From contig NZ_BAFX01000075.1 in the NCBI RefSeq assembly GCF_000308815.1, positions 248,001 to 312,000 of the forward strand: a stretch of DNA of 64,000 bases. Reading direction: 5' to 3'. Position 1 is the stretch's first letter. Each line of letters starts with the position of its first letter. The translations under genes were made by a program, and so were the position numbers. The DNA is from Nocardia concava NBRC 100430. Its GTDB lineage: Bacteria; Actinomycetota; Actinomycetes; Mycobacteriales; Mycobacteriaceae. The notes beneath the pieces were generated by a model. The model did no database searches. It was not told the DNA's origin and saw only the letters and a program-made list of their open reading frames with translations. Below are positions 24,277 to 33,651 of the stretch, in pieces.

Positions 24277-25512
24277 GTGACGGCAATCCGGACAATTCGG
24301 GTGTGGATGCTGGCGGCGCTGACGACGGCGCTGCTGCCCACGTACGCGCACGCCAATCCGGTACAGGATCTACTGGAGCCGCAACACGATCCGGCGTCCA
24401 TCATGCCGACTCCGAGCAGCGATCCCTTCTACATGCCCAAGCCGGGTTTCGAGGCGCGACCGCCGGGGTCATTGCTGTCCGTCCGCGTGGCCGGTGGCCT
24501 GTTCCCAACCGCGCGCTCGCTGGAGCTGCTGGTGCGATCGACGGATTCGCACGATCAGCCGGTCCCGGTCGTCACCACCCTGCTGCTGCCGAACGCAGCC
24601 TGGAAGGGGCCCGGCCCAAGGCCTTTGGTCTCCTACAACATTCCGATCTCCTCGGTGGGGCACACCTGCGCCCCCTCGGCCGAATTGAAGCGGGGCATCT
24701 CGGCCGACTTCCTCGCGATCCAGATGCTGCTCGCCAAGAACTACGCGGTGGTCATCCCCGACCATCAGGGACCGCGCCAGGCCTATGCGGCCGGGCTCAT
24801 GGGCGGGCACGCCGTGCTCGATTCGATTCGGGCCGTGACCCGTACGCCCATGCCGGGGCTGAGCCCGGCGACGCCGGTGGTGCTGACCGGCTACTCCGGA
24901 GGCGCGATCGCGACCGCGTGGGCCGCGCAGCTCGCGCCGTCCTATGCCCCGGAGATTCGGCTGGCGGGTTCGATCGTCGGCGGCGGACCCTCGGATTTCC
25001 GGCTGCTGCTGCCCCGGATGGACGGGGTCAATTTCGCCTCCGGCGTGCTGCTGGCGGCCGCGCTCGGGCTGGCCCGCGAGTATCCGGAGCTGCTGACGCT
25101 GCTCAATGACAACGGCTGGCGGGTGGCGAAGCTGTTCCGCGACATCTGCATTGCGCAGGAGACCCAGCTCGGGGTGATCGCACCGCTGCGCATCGATCAA
25201 CTCTCGAATGTGCCCGAACCGACGAAACTACCCATGGTGCAGCGGATTCTGGACCAGAACCGGCCCGGTGCCGTCGCACCGACCGCGCCGGTGTTCATCT
25301 TCCACGGGGTCCACGAGATCTGGATTCCCTACGAAGGCGCGCGGCATCTGTTCGACGAGTGGTGCGCCCGGGGCGCGCGAGTGCGGTTGCAGCCGTTCCC
25401 GGGTGAGCATTTCCTGGTCGGTGCGCTCTCTATTCCGCTGACGAACGGCTGGATCGATCAGCTGCTGGCCGGGCGGCTGGTGCCACCGGGGTGCACCGGT
25501 CCAGGTCACTGA
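24277..25512 (+). CDS. secreted lipase, LIP family (first copy)
   Basis: A 411-residue protein with a signal peptide (about residues 1-27, cut near AHA-NP). It belongs to the secretory lipase family (LIP) known from Candida and actinomycetes: DPFYMP near the N-terminus, PVVTTLLLPNAAW, VVIPDHQGPRQAY, the nucleophile elbow LTGYSGGA (Ser about 207), and a His-containing end FPGEHFLVG. It should hydrolyse ester lipids outside the cell. The start is GTG at 24277. A second LIP lipase and an antigen-85-type enzyme follow on the same strand. Confidence 0.88.
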   Translation: MTAIRTIRVWMLAALTTALLPTYAHANPVQDLLEPQHDPASIMPTPSSDPFYMPKPGFEARPPGSLLSVRVAGGLFPTARSLELLVRSTDSHDQPVPVVTTLLLPNAAWKGPGPRPLVSYNIPISSVGHTCAPSAELKRGISADFLAIQMLLAKNYAVVIPDHQGPRQAYAAGLMGGHAVLDSIRAVTRTPMPGLSPATPVVLTGYSGGAIATAWAAQLAPSYAPEIRLAGSIVGGGPSDFRLLLPRMDGVNFASGVLLAAALGLAREYPELLTLLNDNGWRVAKLFRDICIAQETQLGVIAPLRIDQLSNVPEPTKLPMVQRILDQNRPGAVAPTAPVFIFHGVHEIWIPYEGARHLFDEWCARGARVRLQPFPGEHFLVGALSIPLTNGWIDQLLAGRLVPPGCTGPGH

Positions 25513-25526
25513 AATGTCATCGCGAT

Positions 25527-25591
25527 TTAGCTAACATTTAGCAAACTAATTGCGGCGTCGCTTCGATTGGCTCGTGAACATTTCACTTAGC
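25527..25591 (+). promoter_or_regulatory. AT-rich TTAGC motif cluster upstream of the antigen-85-like gene
   Basis: TTAGC occurs at 25527-25531 (as the palindrome TTAGCTAA), 25538-25542 and 25587-25591, in a stretch far more AT-rich than its surroundings, 44-108 bases before the next start. This is where a regulator would bind, but none is identified. Confidence 0.35.
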
Positions 25592-25634
25592 ATGCGATTT
25601 GCCCGGACAGTCGCATCCTGATGAATGGAAATCG

Positions 25635-26609
25635 ATGACCGCCGATATGCGCAGGGCCGCGACCGCGGTACTCGCCTTGATGGTGTTCCTGATATCGGGT
25701 ACCGGCGTCCCGCACGCCGAACCGCTGCCGGAATCCGCCATTACGGGAGCGCGGGAAATCGGTCCGAACCGATCACAACTCACGGTGTATTCCGCCGCCA
25801 TGGGGCGCGCGGTCACCGTCGATGTGCTGCATCCCGCCGATGACGCGCCGCGCCCTTCTTATTACCTGCTCGACGGCGTGGACAGCGCTGCGGGGGAGAC
25901 GAATTGGACGCAGAAGACCGATATCGCCGCGTTCTTCGCCGATAAGCGGGTGAATGTGGTGCTGCCGGTCGGGGCGCGCGGCAGCTTCTATTCCGATTGG
26001 GAGCGGCCCGATCCCGGCCTGGGCGGGGTGCAGATGTGGGAGACGTTCCTGACCAGGGAGCTGCCGCCGCTGATCGACGCGCGCTTCCACGGCACCGGGC
26101 GCAATGCCATCGGCGGGCTGTCCATGGGCGCGCTGTCGGCGGCGACGCTGACCATCCGCTACCCGAACCTGTATCGCGGCTTCGCGGCCTTCAGCGGCTG
26201 CCTGGACACGGTGAGCGCGAATGCCAAACTGGCCATTCGGAATTCGGTGCGGTGGGTGGGCGGCGATGCGGAGAACATGTGGGGTCCCGACGATGATCCG
26301 GCGTGGTCCGCCCACGATCCGGTGACGCACGCGGAGGCGCTGCGCGGCAAGGCGGTCTACATCTCGGCGGGCAGCGGGACACCGGGGCCGGAATCGCTGA
26401 CCGATCCGCTGATGCCGCAGGCGGTGACCTTCGGCGCGGTGCTCGAGTATCTGGTGCGCGGGTGCACCGAGACCTTCCAGCGGCGGCTCGAACAGCTCGA
26501 GGTGCCCGCGACATTTGTTTTCCATCCGCAGGGCACCCATTCCTGGCCGTATTGGCAGCAGGATTTACATGACTCGTGGCCTTTATTAGATGCGGCCCTT
26601 TCGGATTAA
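25635..26609 (+). CDS. antigen-85-like mycolyltransferase/esterase
   Basis: A 324-residue exported protein of the esterase-D/antigen 85 family. The signal peptide (about MRRAATAVLALMVFLISGTG, cut near PHA-EP) precedes a domain with the strand YYLLDGVDS, NVVLPVGARGSFYSDW, the nucleophile elbow GGLSMGALSA (Ser about 162), and the catalytic-His block GTHSWPYWQQDL. Antigen 85 enzymes transfer mycolic acids between trehalose mycolates and onto arabinogalactan; the presence of this gene supports a mycolate-containing cell wall. The ATG at 25635 with GGAAATCG upstream is preferred to an earlier in-frame start. Confidence 0.85.
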   Translation: MTADMRRAATAVLALMVFLISGTGVPHAEPLPESAITGAREIGPNRSQLTVYSAAMGRAVTVDVLHPADDAPRPSYYLLDGVDSAAGETNWTQKTDIAAFFADKRVNVVLPVGARGSFYSDWERPDPGLGGVQMWETFLTRELPPLIDARFHGTGRNAIGGLSMGALSAATLTIRYPNLYRGFAAFSGCLDTVSANAKLAIRNSVRWVGGDAENMWGPDDDPAWSAHDPVTHAEALRGKAVYISAGSGTPGPESLTDPLMPQAVTFGAVLEYLVRGCTETFQRRLEQLEVPATFVFHPQGTHSWPYWQQDLHDSWPLLDAALSD

Positions 26610-26729
26610 TTTCGTATTTCTCGGATGAACTATTGAAGATCTCGGCGTGTCGTGATCACCGGATGGTTCGGAGGTCCGAAAGTGCTATCGGCAACTTTTC
26701 CGAAACCCACCGGAGGTACTTATACCGTG

Positions 26730-27983
26730 ATGACCGCCGTGATTCGTCGCGGCGCGGGCAACCACATCCTGAGTGTGCGATGCGCCCGCGTATGCCGTCT
26801 GATCGCGCTCGGTGCCGTGCCCGTGCTGCTGGCGCTCGCCGCCGCACCCGCGGGCGCGTCGCCTCTCTACCCGACACCGGATCCCGATCCGTTCTACGCG
26901 GCACCGCCCGAGCTGGCCGCGGCCGCACCCGGCGAGGTGCTCGCGGTGCGGGCCATGCCGCCGCTGATCACCTTCCCGGGTGTCTCGGTGTCGCTGGTGA
27001 AGTTCCGCTCGACGAATTCCGCCGGTGATCCGATCGCCGCGACGACCACGGTGCTGCGCCCGGCCAATGCGATTCCGGGTGCGCCGCTGCTGTCGTATCA
27101 GCACATCATCAATGGTCTGGGCACCAAATGCGCGGTGTCGCATGTGCTTTACACCCAGGATCCGAATCTGGCGGTACGCGAGGCGCCGGTGCTCAACGGG
27201 CTGCTGCTGCGCGGCTGGTCGATCGCGCTGCCCGATCATCTGGGGCCGACCATCGCCTATGGCGCGGCGCGGCTGGGCGGGCTGATCACCCTCGACGGGA
27301 TTCGCGCGGTGCAGCGGGTGCGCGAGTTCGGGCTCGGTGCGAGTCCGGTTGCGCTGCTGGGCTATTCGGGTGGCGGCATGGCGACCTCGTGGGCGGCGGC
27401 GCTGCAGCCGCGCTACGCGCCGGAGCTGCGCCTGGTCGGGGCCGCGGCGGGCGGGGTGCCGATGAATCTGGTGAAGATGATCGAAGGGCTGGGCTATCAG
27501 CATCATCCGGTGTTCGGGCTGGCGATGGCCGCGGCCATCGGTCTGGAGCGCGAGTATCCGGCGCAGCTGCCGATCAGCGAGAACATGAATGCCGCGGGGC
27601 TGGCGGTGCGCAATGCCATCGCCAACGGCTGCACCAACGACATCCTGGTCGCCGGGGCCGGGCACAGCGTCGTCGACTTCGCCGCCTCTACCTCGCTGGT
27701 GGGCGATCCGGTGGCGCGACATGTGGTGGAGGACAACAGCATCGAGCTGTTCGACGGGCTGCCCGCGACGCCGATCTTCGAATGGCACGCCCCGCAGGAT
27801 GCGCTGATCCCGGTCGACGCCATCGCGAACACGATGCGCCGGTATTGCGCGGGCGGGGTCCCGGTGGAGTCCGAATTGTTCCCCAGCCCGGACCATCTCA
27901 CCACCGCTGTGCTCGGCGCGCCGGCGGCGATCAACTGGATCGATGCGCGGTTCCGCGGCGTGCCCGCACCATCGAACTGCTAG
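26730..27983 (+). CDS. secreted lipase, LIP family (second copy)
   Basis: A 417-residue paralog of the lipase at 24277. After a signal peptide (ending APAGA-SP) come PDPDPFYAAPPEL, ATTTVLRPANAIPGAP, ALPDHLGPTIAYG, the elbow LLGYSGGGMA (Ser about 212), FEWHAPQDALIPV and SPDHLTT with the likely catalytic His. GGAGG lies 10 bases before GTG 26727, directly followed by ATG 26730; either could be the start. Its stop overlaps the convergent pucR-type gene by 4 bases. Confidence 0.87.
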   Translation: MTAVIRRGAGNHILSVRCARVCRLIALGAVPVLLALAAAPAGASPLYPTPDPDPFYAAPPELAAAAPGEVLAVRAMPPLITFPGVSVSLVKFRSTNSAGDPIAATTTVLRPANAIPGAPLLSYQHIINGLGTKCAVSHVLYTQDPNLAVREAPVLNGLLLRGWSIALPDHLGPTIAYGAARLGGLITLDGIRAVQRVREFGLGASPVALLGYSGGGMATSWAAALQPRYAPELRLVGAAAGGVPMNLVKMIEGLGYQHHPVFGLAMAAAIGLEREYPAQLPISENMNAAGLAVRNAIANGCTNDILVAGAGHSVVDFAASTSLVGDPVARHVVEDNSIELFDGLPATPIFEWHAPQDALIPVDAIANTMRRYCAGGVPVESELFPSPDHLTTAVLGAPAAINWIDARFRGVPAPSNC

Positions 27984-29650
27984 TCATGCGGTCGGTCTCC
28001 GGCGCGGCGGTGGCGGGCCAGTTGCAGTTCCAGCAGCAGCCGGTCGGCCGGATCCTCCAGGTCGATGCCGGTGATGTCCTGGGCGCGACGCAGCCGGTAG
28101 CGCAAGGTGTTCGGGTGGATGCGCAGGGCGGTGGCGGCCGCGCGCACGTCGCCGTGGTGGCGTAGATAGTGCTCCACGCTGGCCTCGAGTTGGGCGGCGT
28201 GGCTGCGGTCGTAGTCGAACAGCGCGGTCAGGCGGGGGTCGTGGAGTTCCGGACGGGCGGCGATGTGGTCGAGGATCTCGCCCAGCAGCACCGCCGTCCG
28301 GGATTCGGCGAGGGTGGTGACGCGGTCCTTGGGGAAGGTGGCCGCGGTGCTGTCCAGGACGCGGTCCACCTCCAGCCGGGCGCGGGCGACCTGATCGAGT
28401 TCGGGCACCGGAATCGCGATGGCGGCCCGCAGGATCAGATTGCTCGCGGATTCGAGTTGCTCCACCAGTTGCCGCGTCCAGGCGCTGACCGCCCGCGCCG
28501 ATTGGTAGCGCGGCAGCAGGATGTAGGCGCGATCCCCAATGAGGGTGGTCAGCGAGTCCCGGCGAAACGCACTGGCGCGCAGCCGAAGCGCGCTCCCGAG
28601 AATCTCACGCTCCCGCGTGCCGGAGGTGTCGCCGGTGAGTGCGAAACCGATGACCGCGGCGGGGCCGGTGACCGGGATGCCGAGTGCGCTGGCCACGGAC
28701 GGTACGTCGACTCCCTCGCCGCGTGCGCCGAACAGGCGTTGGATGAGGAGCGCCTCGGTGGAGGGGGCGTCGAGGCTGCGGGAGATGATGCGGGCCGCGA
28801 TGGCCGATGCGCCCCGGAGTACCTCGGCCGCACCGGGTTCGAAGGGTTTGTCGCCCTCCTGGAGCCAGATCGCGCCCAGCACGGTCGCGGCGCTGCCCTC
28901 GCCGGGGCGCCGGATGCCCACGGCCAGACGGTGTTTGATGTCGAGTTCGGCGTGGGCGGGGAGATCGATGACCTCGTCGGTTTGCCGCAGGCGGTCGAAG
29001 ACGCCCCACTGCTGGAGGATGCGCAGGTATTCGCGCGGCCCCTCCCGGCCGAGGATGGATTGGATGCGCAAGCGGTCGGCGGATTCGTTGGAGGCCGAGT
29101 ACGCGAGCACGTGGGACTGCGCGTCTTCGATGGTCACCATTCCGCCCGCGTTCTGGGCGATGATCTGCGCCAATCCGAAAAGGTCGGTGTCGGCGGCGAG
29201 GAGATCACGCTCCTCACCCTCGCGGGCACCGCGGGTGCGGTCGAGGACTCGACGGATCAGGGGGTACACGTGGTCCCAGCGCGCGCGTGGGTGAACCGCG
29301 ACGACCGCGACCCCGGCCCGCCGCGCCGCCCGGCGCAGTTCTTCCGACTCGGCGGTCTTGGACAGCACCACTCGCGGTCGCCCGTCCGCCTCCCGCTCAC
29401 CGACCTCCCGCAGCCACCGCACCGCCTCGGCCTCGCTGACGCCGACATGCAGGTACATGTCCGAAATCGGTGCGTGGGCAGCCGTTTCCGAGGTCAGGTC
29501 GGAGCTGTCGACCAAGGCGACAGACCCGATCGCCACCTCGTCGCCGCGGGGCGCGTCGAGCAGTTCGACCAGTGTCGCGCCGAGCGCGGCGAGCAACTCG
29601 CGCAGGGCGATGCCCGGTGTGTGGTTGTCGGCCGGATTGTCGCTGGCCAT
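27980..29650 (-). CDS. PucR-family transcriptional regulator, probable proline-catabolism activator
   Basis: A 556-residue PucR-family regulator. An N-terminal ligand-sensing part (about 1-300) is followed by a GGDEF-like/CdaR region and a C-terminal helix-turn-helix of the PucR type (YLRHHGDVRAAATALRIHPN then TLRYRLRRAQ). In mycobacteria the PucR-type PruC switches on pruA and pruB (established); this gene is divergent from pruAB, so the same role is likely. The ATG at 29650 follows CGGAGT. A near-palindrome centred about 71 bases upstream is the probable binding site. Confidence 0.85.
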   Translation of the reverse strand: MASDNPADNHTPGIALRELLAALGATLVELLDAPRGDEVAIGSVALVDSSDLTSETAAHAPISDMYLHVGVSEAEAVRWLREVGEREADGRPRVVLSKTAESEELRRAARRAGVAVVAVHPRARWDHVYPLIRRVLDRTRGAREGEERDLLAADTDLFGLAQIIAQNAGGMVTIEDAQSHVLAYSASNESADRLRIQSILGREGPREYLRILQQWGVFDRLRQTDEVIDLPAHAELDIKHRLAVGIRRPGEGSAATVLGAIWLQEGDKPFEPGAAEVLRGASAIAARIISRSLDAPSTEALLIQRLFGARGEGVDVPSVASALGIPVTGPAAVIGFALTGDTSGTREREILGSALRLRASAFRRDSLTTLIGDRAYILLPRYQSARAVSAWTRQLVEQLESASNLILRAAIAIPVPELDQVARARLEVDRVLDSTAATFPKDRVTTLAESRTAVLLGEILDHIAARPELHDPRLTALFDYDRSHAAQLEASVEHYLRHHGDVRAAATALRIHPNTLRYRLRRAQDITGIDLEDPADRLLLELQLARHRRAGDRPHD

Positions 29651-29714
29651 GATGCTGACTCCGGGTAGGCGGGGACGAGGGTTCGGCCGACCGTACAACA
29701 CTCCGGTGAGGTCT

Positions 29715-29731
29715 TTGGCCGATCGGCTCAA
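29715..29731. promoter_or_regulatory. palindromic operator candidate TTGGCCGATCGGCTCAA (pucR/pruA)
   Basis: An imperfect palindrome centred on GATC lies in the 156-base region between the PucR-type regulator and pruA. A nearly identical site is at 33832-33847, in the HsaA-like/permease intergenic region. It is the best candidate site for the PucR-type regulator. Confidence 0.6.
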
Positions 29732-29806
29732 TATTCGTGGTGCGGTTCGCGGTTGACTCGGCGTATTCGCTCAGTGGCTCGGGCCACATTCCGCCAGGAG
29801 GTTGTC

Positions 29807-31465
29807 ATGGATGCCGTCACCCTCACGCCGCCGCCGGTGAACGAACCGGTGGGGAGCTTCGCGCCCGGGAGCCCGGAGCGCGCGAGATTACAGGGCAAGC
29901 TGGCCGAGCTCGCCGGGACACCGTTCGAGATTCCGCACGTGATCGGCGGGAAGGAGCGGCGGAGTTCGGGAGAGACCGTCGATGTGGTGCAGCCGCATCG
30001 GCATTCGGCGGTGCTGGGGACGATCACCGTGGCCGAGGCGCGGGATACGGCCGAGGCGATCGAGGCGGCGGCTGCGGCGGCGCCGGGGTGGCGGGGGTTG
30101 TCCTTCGATGAGCGGGCGGCGGTATTCCTGCGGGCGGCGGATCTGCTGTCCGGGCCGTGGCGGGAGACGGTGGCGGCGGCGACCATGCTGGGCCAGTCGA
30201 AGACCGCGTATCAGGCCGAGATCGACGCACCGTGTGAGCTGGTGGATTTCTGGCGCTTCAATGTGCATTTCGCGCGCGGGATTCTCACCGAGCAGCCGAT
30301 CTCGTCGGCGGGGGTGTGGAATCGGGTGGAGTACCGGCCGCTGGAGGGGTTCGTGTACGCGATCACGCCGTTCAACTTCACGGCCATCGCGGGAAATCTG
30401 CCGACCGCACCCGCCTTGATGGGCAATACGGTGGTGTGGAAACCCTCACCTACGCAGGCGTTTTCGGCGTATCAGACGATGCGGCTGCTGGAGGCGGCGG
30501 GCCTGCCGCCCGGGGTGATCAATCTGGTGCACGGGCACGGGCCGGAGGTGTCGGCGGTGGCGCTGTCCGATCGGCGGCTGGCCGGGATTCATTTCACCGG
30601 GTCGACGGGGACGTTCCAACATCTGTGGAAGTCGGTGGCGGACAATATCGCCGGGTACGACACCTATCCGCGGCTGGTCGGGGAGACGGGCGGGAAGGAT
30701 TTCGTGCTGGCGCACAGCTCCGCCGATCCGGAGGTGTTGAGTACGGCGCTGATTCGCGGGGCGTTCGATTACCAGGGGCAGAAGTGTTCGGCGGCGTCGC
30801 GGGCGTTCATCCCGAAGTCGGTGTGGGAGCGCATGTCGGGGGATTTCCTGGCGAAGGTGTCGGAGCTGACCTATGGCGACGTCACCGATTTCACGAATTT
30901 CGGTGGGGCGCTGATCGATCGGCGCGCCTTCGAACGCAATGTGGCGGCGCTGGATCGGGCCAAGGCGACGCCGAGCCTGACCGTGCTCACCGGTGGGCGC
31001 GCCGACGACAGCGAAGGCTGGTTCGTGGAGCCGACGGTGCTGCTGGGTGAGGATACCTCCGACGAGGCCTTCCGCACCGAGTACTTCGGGCCGATCCTGG
31101 CGGTGCACGTCTACGACGACTCGACGCCGGGCGGATTCGATTCGGTGCTCGAACTGGTCGATCGCGGGTCGCCGTATGCGCTGACCGGTGCGGTGATCGC
31201 CGACGATCGGGCTGCGGTCGCCGCCGCCACCGAGCGACTTCGGTTCGCGGCGGGCAACTTCTACATCAATGACAAGCCGACCGGTGCGGTGGTCGGACAG
31301 CAGCCCTTCGGCGGGTCGCGCGCCTCGGGGACGAACGACAAGGCCGGCTCGGCGCAGAATCTGCTGCGCTGGACCTCGGCGCGGACCATCAAGGAGACCT
31401 TCGTGCCGCCGCGGGATCACCGCTATCCGCATCAGGCGGTCGCGCCGGAAGCGGGGGAGCGCTGA
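29807..31465 (+). CDS. pruA: L-glutamate gamma-semialdehyde dehydrogenase
   Basis: A 552-residue aldehyde dehydrogenase of the 1-pyrroline-5-carboxylate dehydrogenase type. Blocks seen are AITPFNFTAIAGNLPTAPAL, HFTGSTGTFQHLW, the Glu-containing GETGGKDF, and the catalytic Cys in YQGQKCSAASRAF. It oxidises glutamate semialdehyde to glutamate, the second step of proline breakdown. AGGAGG lies 8 bases before the ATG at 29807. It overlaps the proline dehydrogenase start by 1 base (TGATG), so the two steps are co-expressed. Confidence 0.96.
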   Translation: MDAVTLTPPPVNEPVGSFAPGSPERARLQGKLAELAGTPFEIPHVIGGKERRSSGETVDVVQPHRHSAVLGTITVAEARDTAEAIEAAAAAAPGWRGLSFDERAAVFLRAADLLSGPWRETVAAATMLGQSKTAYQAEIDAPCELVDFWRFNVHFARGILTEQPISSAGVWNRVEYRPLEGFVYAITPFNFTAIAGNLPTAPALMGNTVVWKPSPTQAFSAYQTMRLLEAAGLPPGVINLVHGHGPEVSAVALSDRRLAGIHFTGSTGTFQHLWKSVADNIAGYDTYPRLVGETGGKDFVLAHSSADPEVLSTALIRGAFDYQGQKCSAASRAFIPKSVWERMSGDFLAKVSELTYGDVTDFTNFGGALIDRRAFERNVAALDRAKATPSLTVLTGGRADDSEGWFVEPTVLLGEDTSDEAFRTEYFGPILAVHVYDDSTPGGFDSVLELVDRGSPYALTGAVIADDRAAVAAATERLRFAAGNFYINDKPTGAVVGQQPFGGSRASGTNDKAGSAQNLLRWTSARTIKETFVPPRDHRYPHQAVAPEAGER

Positions 31466-32445
31466 TGTTCACGACCGTTTTGCGTCCGGCGTTGCTGGCG
31501 GCCTCGCGGTCGCCGCGCGTGGAGAAGACCGTCACCGGGATGACCTCGACCCGGAAAGTGGTGCGGCGCTTCGTCGCCGGGGAGACCGAGGAGCAGGCGG
31601 CCACGGTCACCGAGGCGCTGCTCGCGTCGGGGCGGTACGCGAGTATCGACTATCTGGGCGAGGACACCACCGATATCGAGCGGGCGCGCGCGACCGTCTC
31701 GCACTATCTGAGCCTGCTCGAGACGTTCGGTGAGTTGCCGGGGTCGGCGGGGGCGGTTCGGCCGCTGGAGGTTTCGCTCAAGCTCTCCGCGCTGGGGCAG
31801 TCGTTGCCGCGGGATGGGCATGCGATCGCGCTCGAGCACGCCCACAAGATCTGCACCGCGGCCTCGGCCGCGGGGGTGTGGGTGACGGTCGACGCGGAGG
31901 ATCACACCACCACCGATTCCACACTGTCGGTGGTGCGGGCGCTGCGGGAGGATTTCCCGTGGGTGGGCACGGTGTTGCAGGCGTATCTGCTGCGCACCGA
32001 GGGCGACTGCCGCGATATGGCCGGGCCGGGATCGCGAATCCGGTTGTGCAAGGGCGCGTATCGGGAACCGGCCGGGGTGGCCTATCCGGACCGGGACGAA
32101 GTGGACGCGTCGTATCTGCGCTGCCTCGACATCCTCATGAACGGCCAGGGCTATCCCATGGTGGCCACCCACGATCCGGTCATGCTCGAGGCGGCGGCCA
32201 GGTACATCCGGGCTGTGCCCGGCAACGATCTCGAAGTGCGCCGCGAACCCGACCGGTTCGAATTCCAGATGCTCTACGGCATCCGGGACGAGGAGCAGCG
32301 GCGACTGGTCGCCGAGGGCGCGCATCTGCGCACCTACGTACCCTACGGCGACCAGTGGTACGGCTACTTCATGCGCCGATTGGCCGAGCGCCCGGCCAAT
32401 CTCGCGTTCTTCCTGCGATCGTTCGGTCCGGGCGCACGGCGGTGA
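31465..32445 (+). CDS. pruB: proline dehydrogenase
   Basis: A 326-residue monofunctional proline dehydrogenase with a FAD-binding TIM barrel. It has the family blocks VSLKLSALGQ, VTVDAEDHTTTDS, LQAYLLRTEGD, RLCKGAYREP, MVATHDP and the C-terminal YVPYGDQWYGYFMRRLAERP with the substrate-contact Arg pair. It oxidises proline to pyrroline-5-carboxylate and passes electrons to the quinone pool, so it works at the membrane face. It is coupled to pruA by a TGATG junction and ends 9 bases before a convergent gene. Confidence 0.95.
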   Translation: MFTTVLRPALLAASRSPRVEKTVTGMTSTRKVVRRFVAGETEEQAATVTEALLASGRYASIDYLGEDTTDIERARATVSHYLSLLETFGELPGSAGAVRPLEVSLKLSALGQSLPRDGHAIALEHAHKICTAASAAGVWVTVDAEDHTTTDSTLSVVRALREDFPWVGTVLQAYLLRTEGDCRDMAGPGSRIRLCKGAYREPAGVAYPDRDEVDASYLRCLDILMNGQGYPMVATHDPVMLEAAARYIRAVPGNDLEVRREPDRFEFQMLYGIRDEEQRRLVAEGAHLRTYVPYGDQWYGYFMRRLAERPANLAFFLRSFGPGARR

Positions 32446-32454
32446 TGTGCGGAG

Positions 32455-33651
32455 CTAAACCATGATCAGCATCGGGTCGAGGCCGAACTTGTACTTGCCG
32501 TACATGTCGTAGACCTTCTCCGCCTCATTGGTGGCGTGCACGCGGGCCGCGTGCGCGTCACGGAACAACCGTTGCAGCGGCGTGCCCTTCGACAGGGCCG
32601 CCGCACCGGCGGATTCCATGAACACGTCGATGGCGGCGACACAGCGCTGGGTGGCGCGCACCTGATCGCGGCGCGCGTCCAGGCGAGTGTCGATGGAGAT
32701 CTCCCCGCCGGACAGAATGGTCTGGTACTCCTCGACGAGGTGGCCCGCCAGCTGCCGCCAGGAGGCATCGATGTCGCTGGTCACGCGACCCACCCGCTCG
32801 GTGACGTACGGGTCGTTCTTGGCCTGCTCGCCGACGAAGGCGGCCCGCCAACGCTCGCGCTGGTATTCGACGTAGATGTCGCGCGCGCCCTCGGCCATAC
32901 CGAGCACCGGGGTCGACAGGCCGGTGGGCAGGATGGTGCCCCACGGCATGCGGTACACCGGTTCGGTATTGACCGCCACGCCCGGCATGGTGCCGTCGTT
33001 CATATCGTGGAAGCTCAGGAACCGGTGCTCAGGGACGAAAACGTCCTGCACGAGCACCGTATTGGAGCCGGTCCCCGCCAAACCGAAGGTGTCCCACACC
33101 TGATCGATGGTGAAATCGGCCTTGGGAATCAGGAAGGTGCCGAACTGCGGGATGTCGCCGACCATGAGGGGCGCGCCATCGACGAGCACCGGACCGCCCA
33201 GCAGCGCCCAGTCGGCACTGTCGCACCCCGAGGAGTAACGCCACGCACCGCTGACCCGGAAGCCGCCCTCGGCCTGGATCCCGATGCCCATCGGGGCATA
33301 GGAGGAGCACAGCAGCGCGTCCGGGTTCTCGCCCCAGACGTCTTGCTGCGCTTGCTGATCGAACAGGGCGAGATGCCAGGGGTGGATGCCGAAGACGCTG
33401 GAGATCCAGCCCGTGGAGCCGCAGGCGCGCGAGAGGCGACGGATGGCGTCGTAGACGATCACCGGCTCCGCCGCGTAGCCGCCCCATCGGGTGGGCTGCA
33501 TGAGTTTGAAGAATCCGGTCTCGCGCAGGTCCGCGATGGTCTCGTCGGGGATGCGCCGCAGATCCTCGGTCTGCTGCGCGCGCTCGCGCAGCACGGGTAG
33601 GAGCTTCTCGATTGCCTCGAGCACTTCGTGGTCGAACACGCCAAGAGTCAC
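32455..33651 (-). CDS. HsaA-like flavin-dependent monooxygenase (acyl-CoA dehydrogenase fold)
   Basis: A 398-residue protein with the acyl-CoA dehydrogenase fold but with the features of two-component (group D) monooxygenase oxygenases such as HsaA: an early RRIPDETIADLRETGFFKLM, PTRWGGYAAEP, GSTGWISSVFGIHPWHLALF, VSGAWRYSSGCD and DTFGLAGTGSNTVLV. Such enzymes hydroxylate phenolic substrates with FMNH2 supplied by a separate reductase. No reductase is adjacent. The GTG at 33651 has GGGAG about 9 bases upstream. Its upstream region is shared with the permease and carries the GATC-centred palindrome. Confidence 0.85.
   Translation of the reverse strand: MTLGVFDHEVLEAIEKLLPVLRERAQQTEDLRRIPDETIADLRETGFFKLMQPTRWGGYAAEPVIVYDAIRRLSRACGSTGWISSVFGIHPWHLALFDQQAQQDVWGENPDALLCSSYAPMGIGIQAEGGFRVSGAWRYSSGCDSADWALLGGPVLVDGAPLMVGDIPQFGTFLIPKADFTIDQVWDTFGLAGTGSNTVLVQDVFVPEHRFLSFHDMNDGTMPGVAVNTEPVYRMPWGTILPTGLSTPVLGMAEGARDIYVEYQRERWRAAFVGEQAKNDPYVTERVGRVTSDIDASWRQLAGHLVEEYQTILSGGEISIDTRLDARRDQVRATQRCVAAIDVFMESAGAAALSKGTPLQRLFRDAHAARVHATNEAEKVYDMYGKYKFGLDPMLIMV

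Noticed and set aside
27018..27110. Possible programmed frameshift or overlapping gene in the second LIP lipase
   Set aside because: Alternative frames are open only because of GC-rich third positions; the lipase frame is continuous and carries all motifs.
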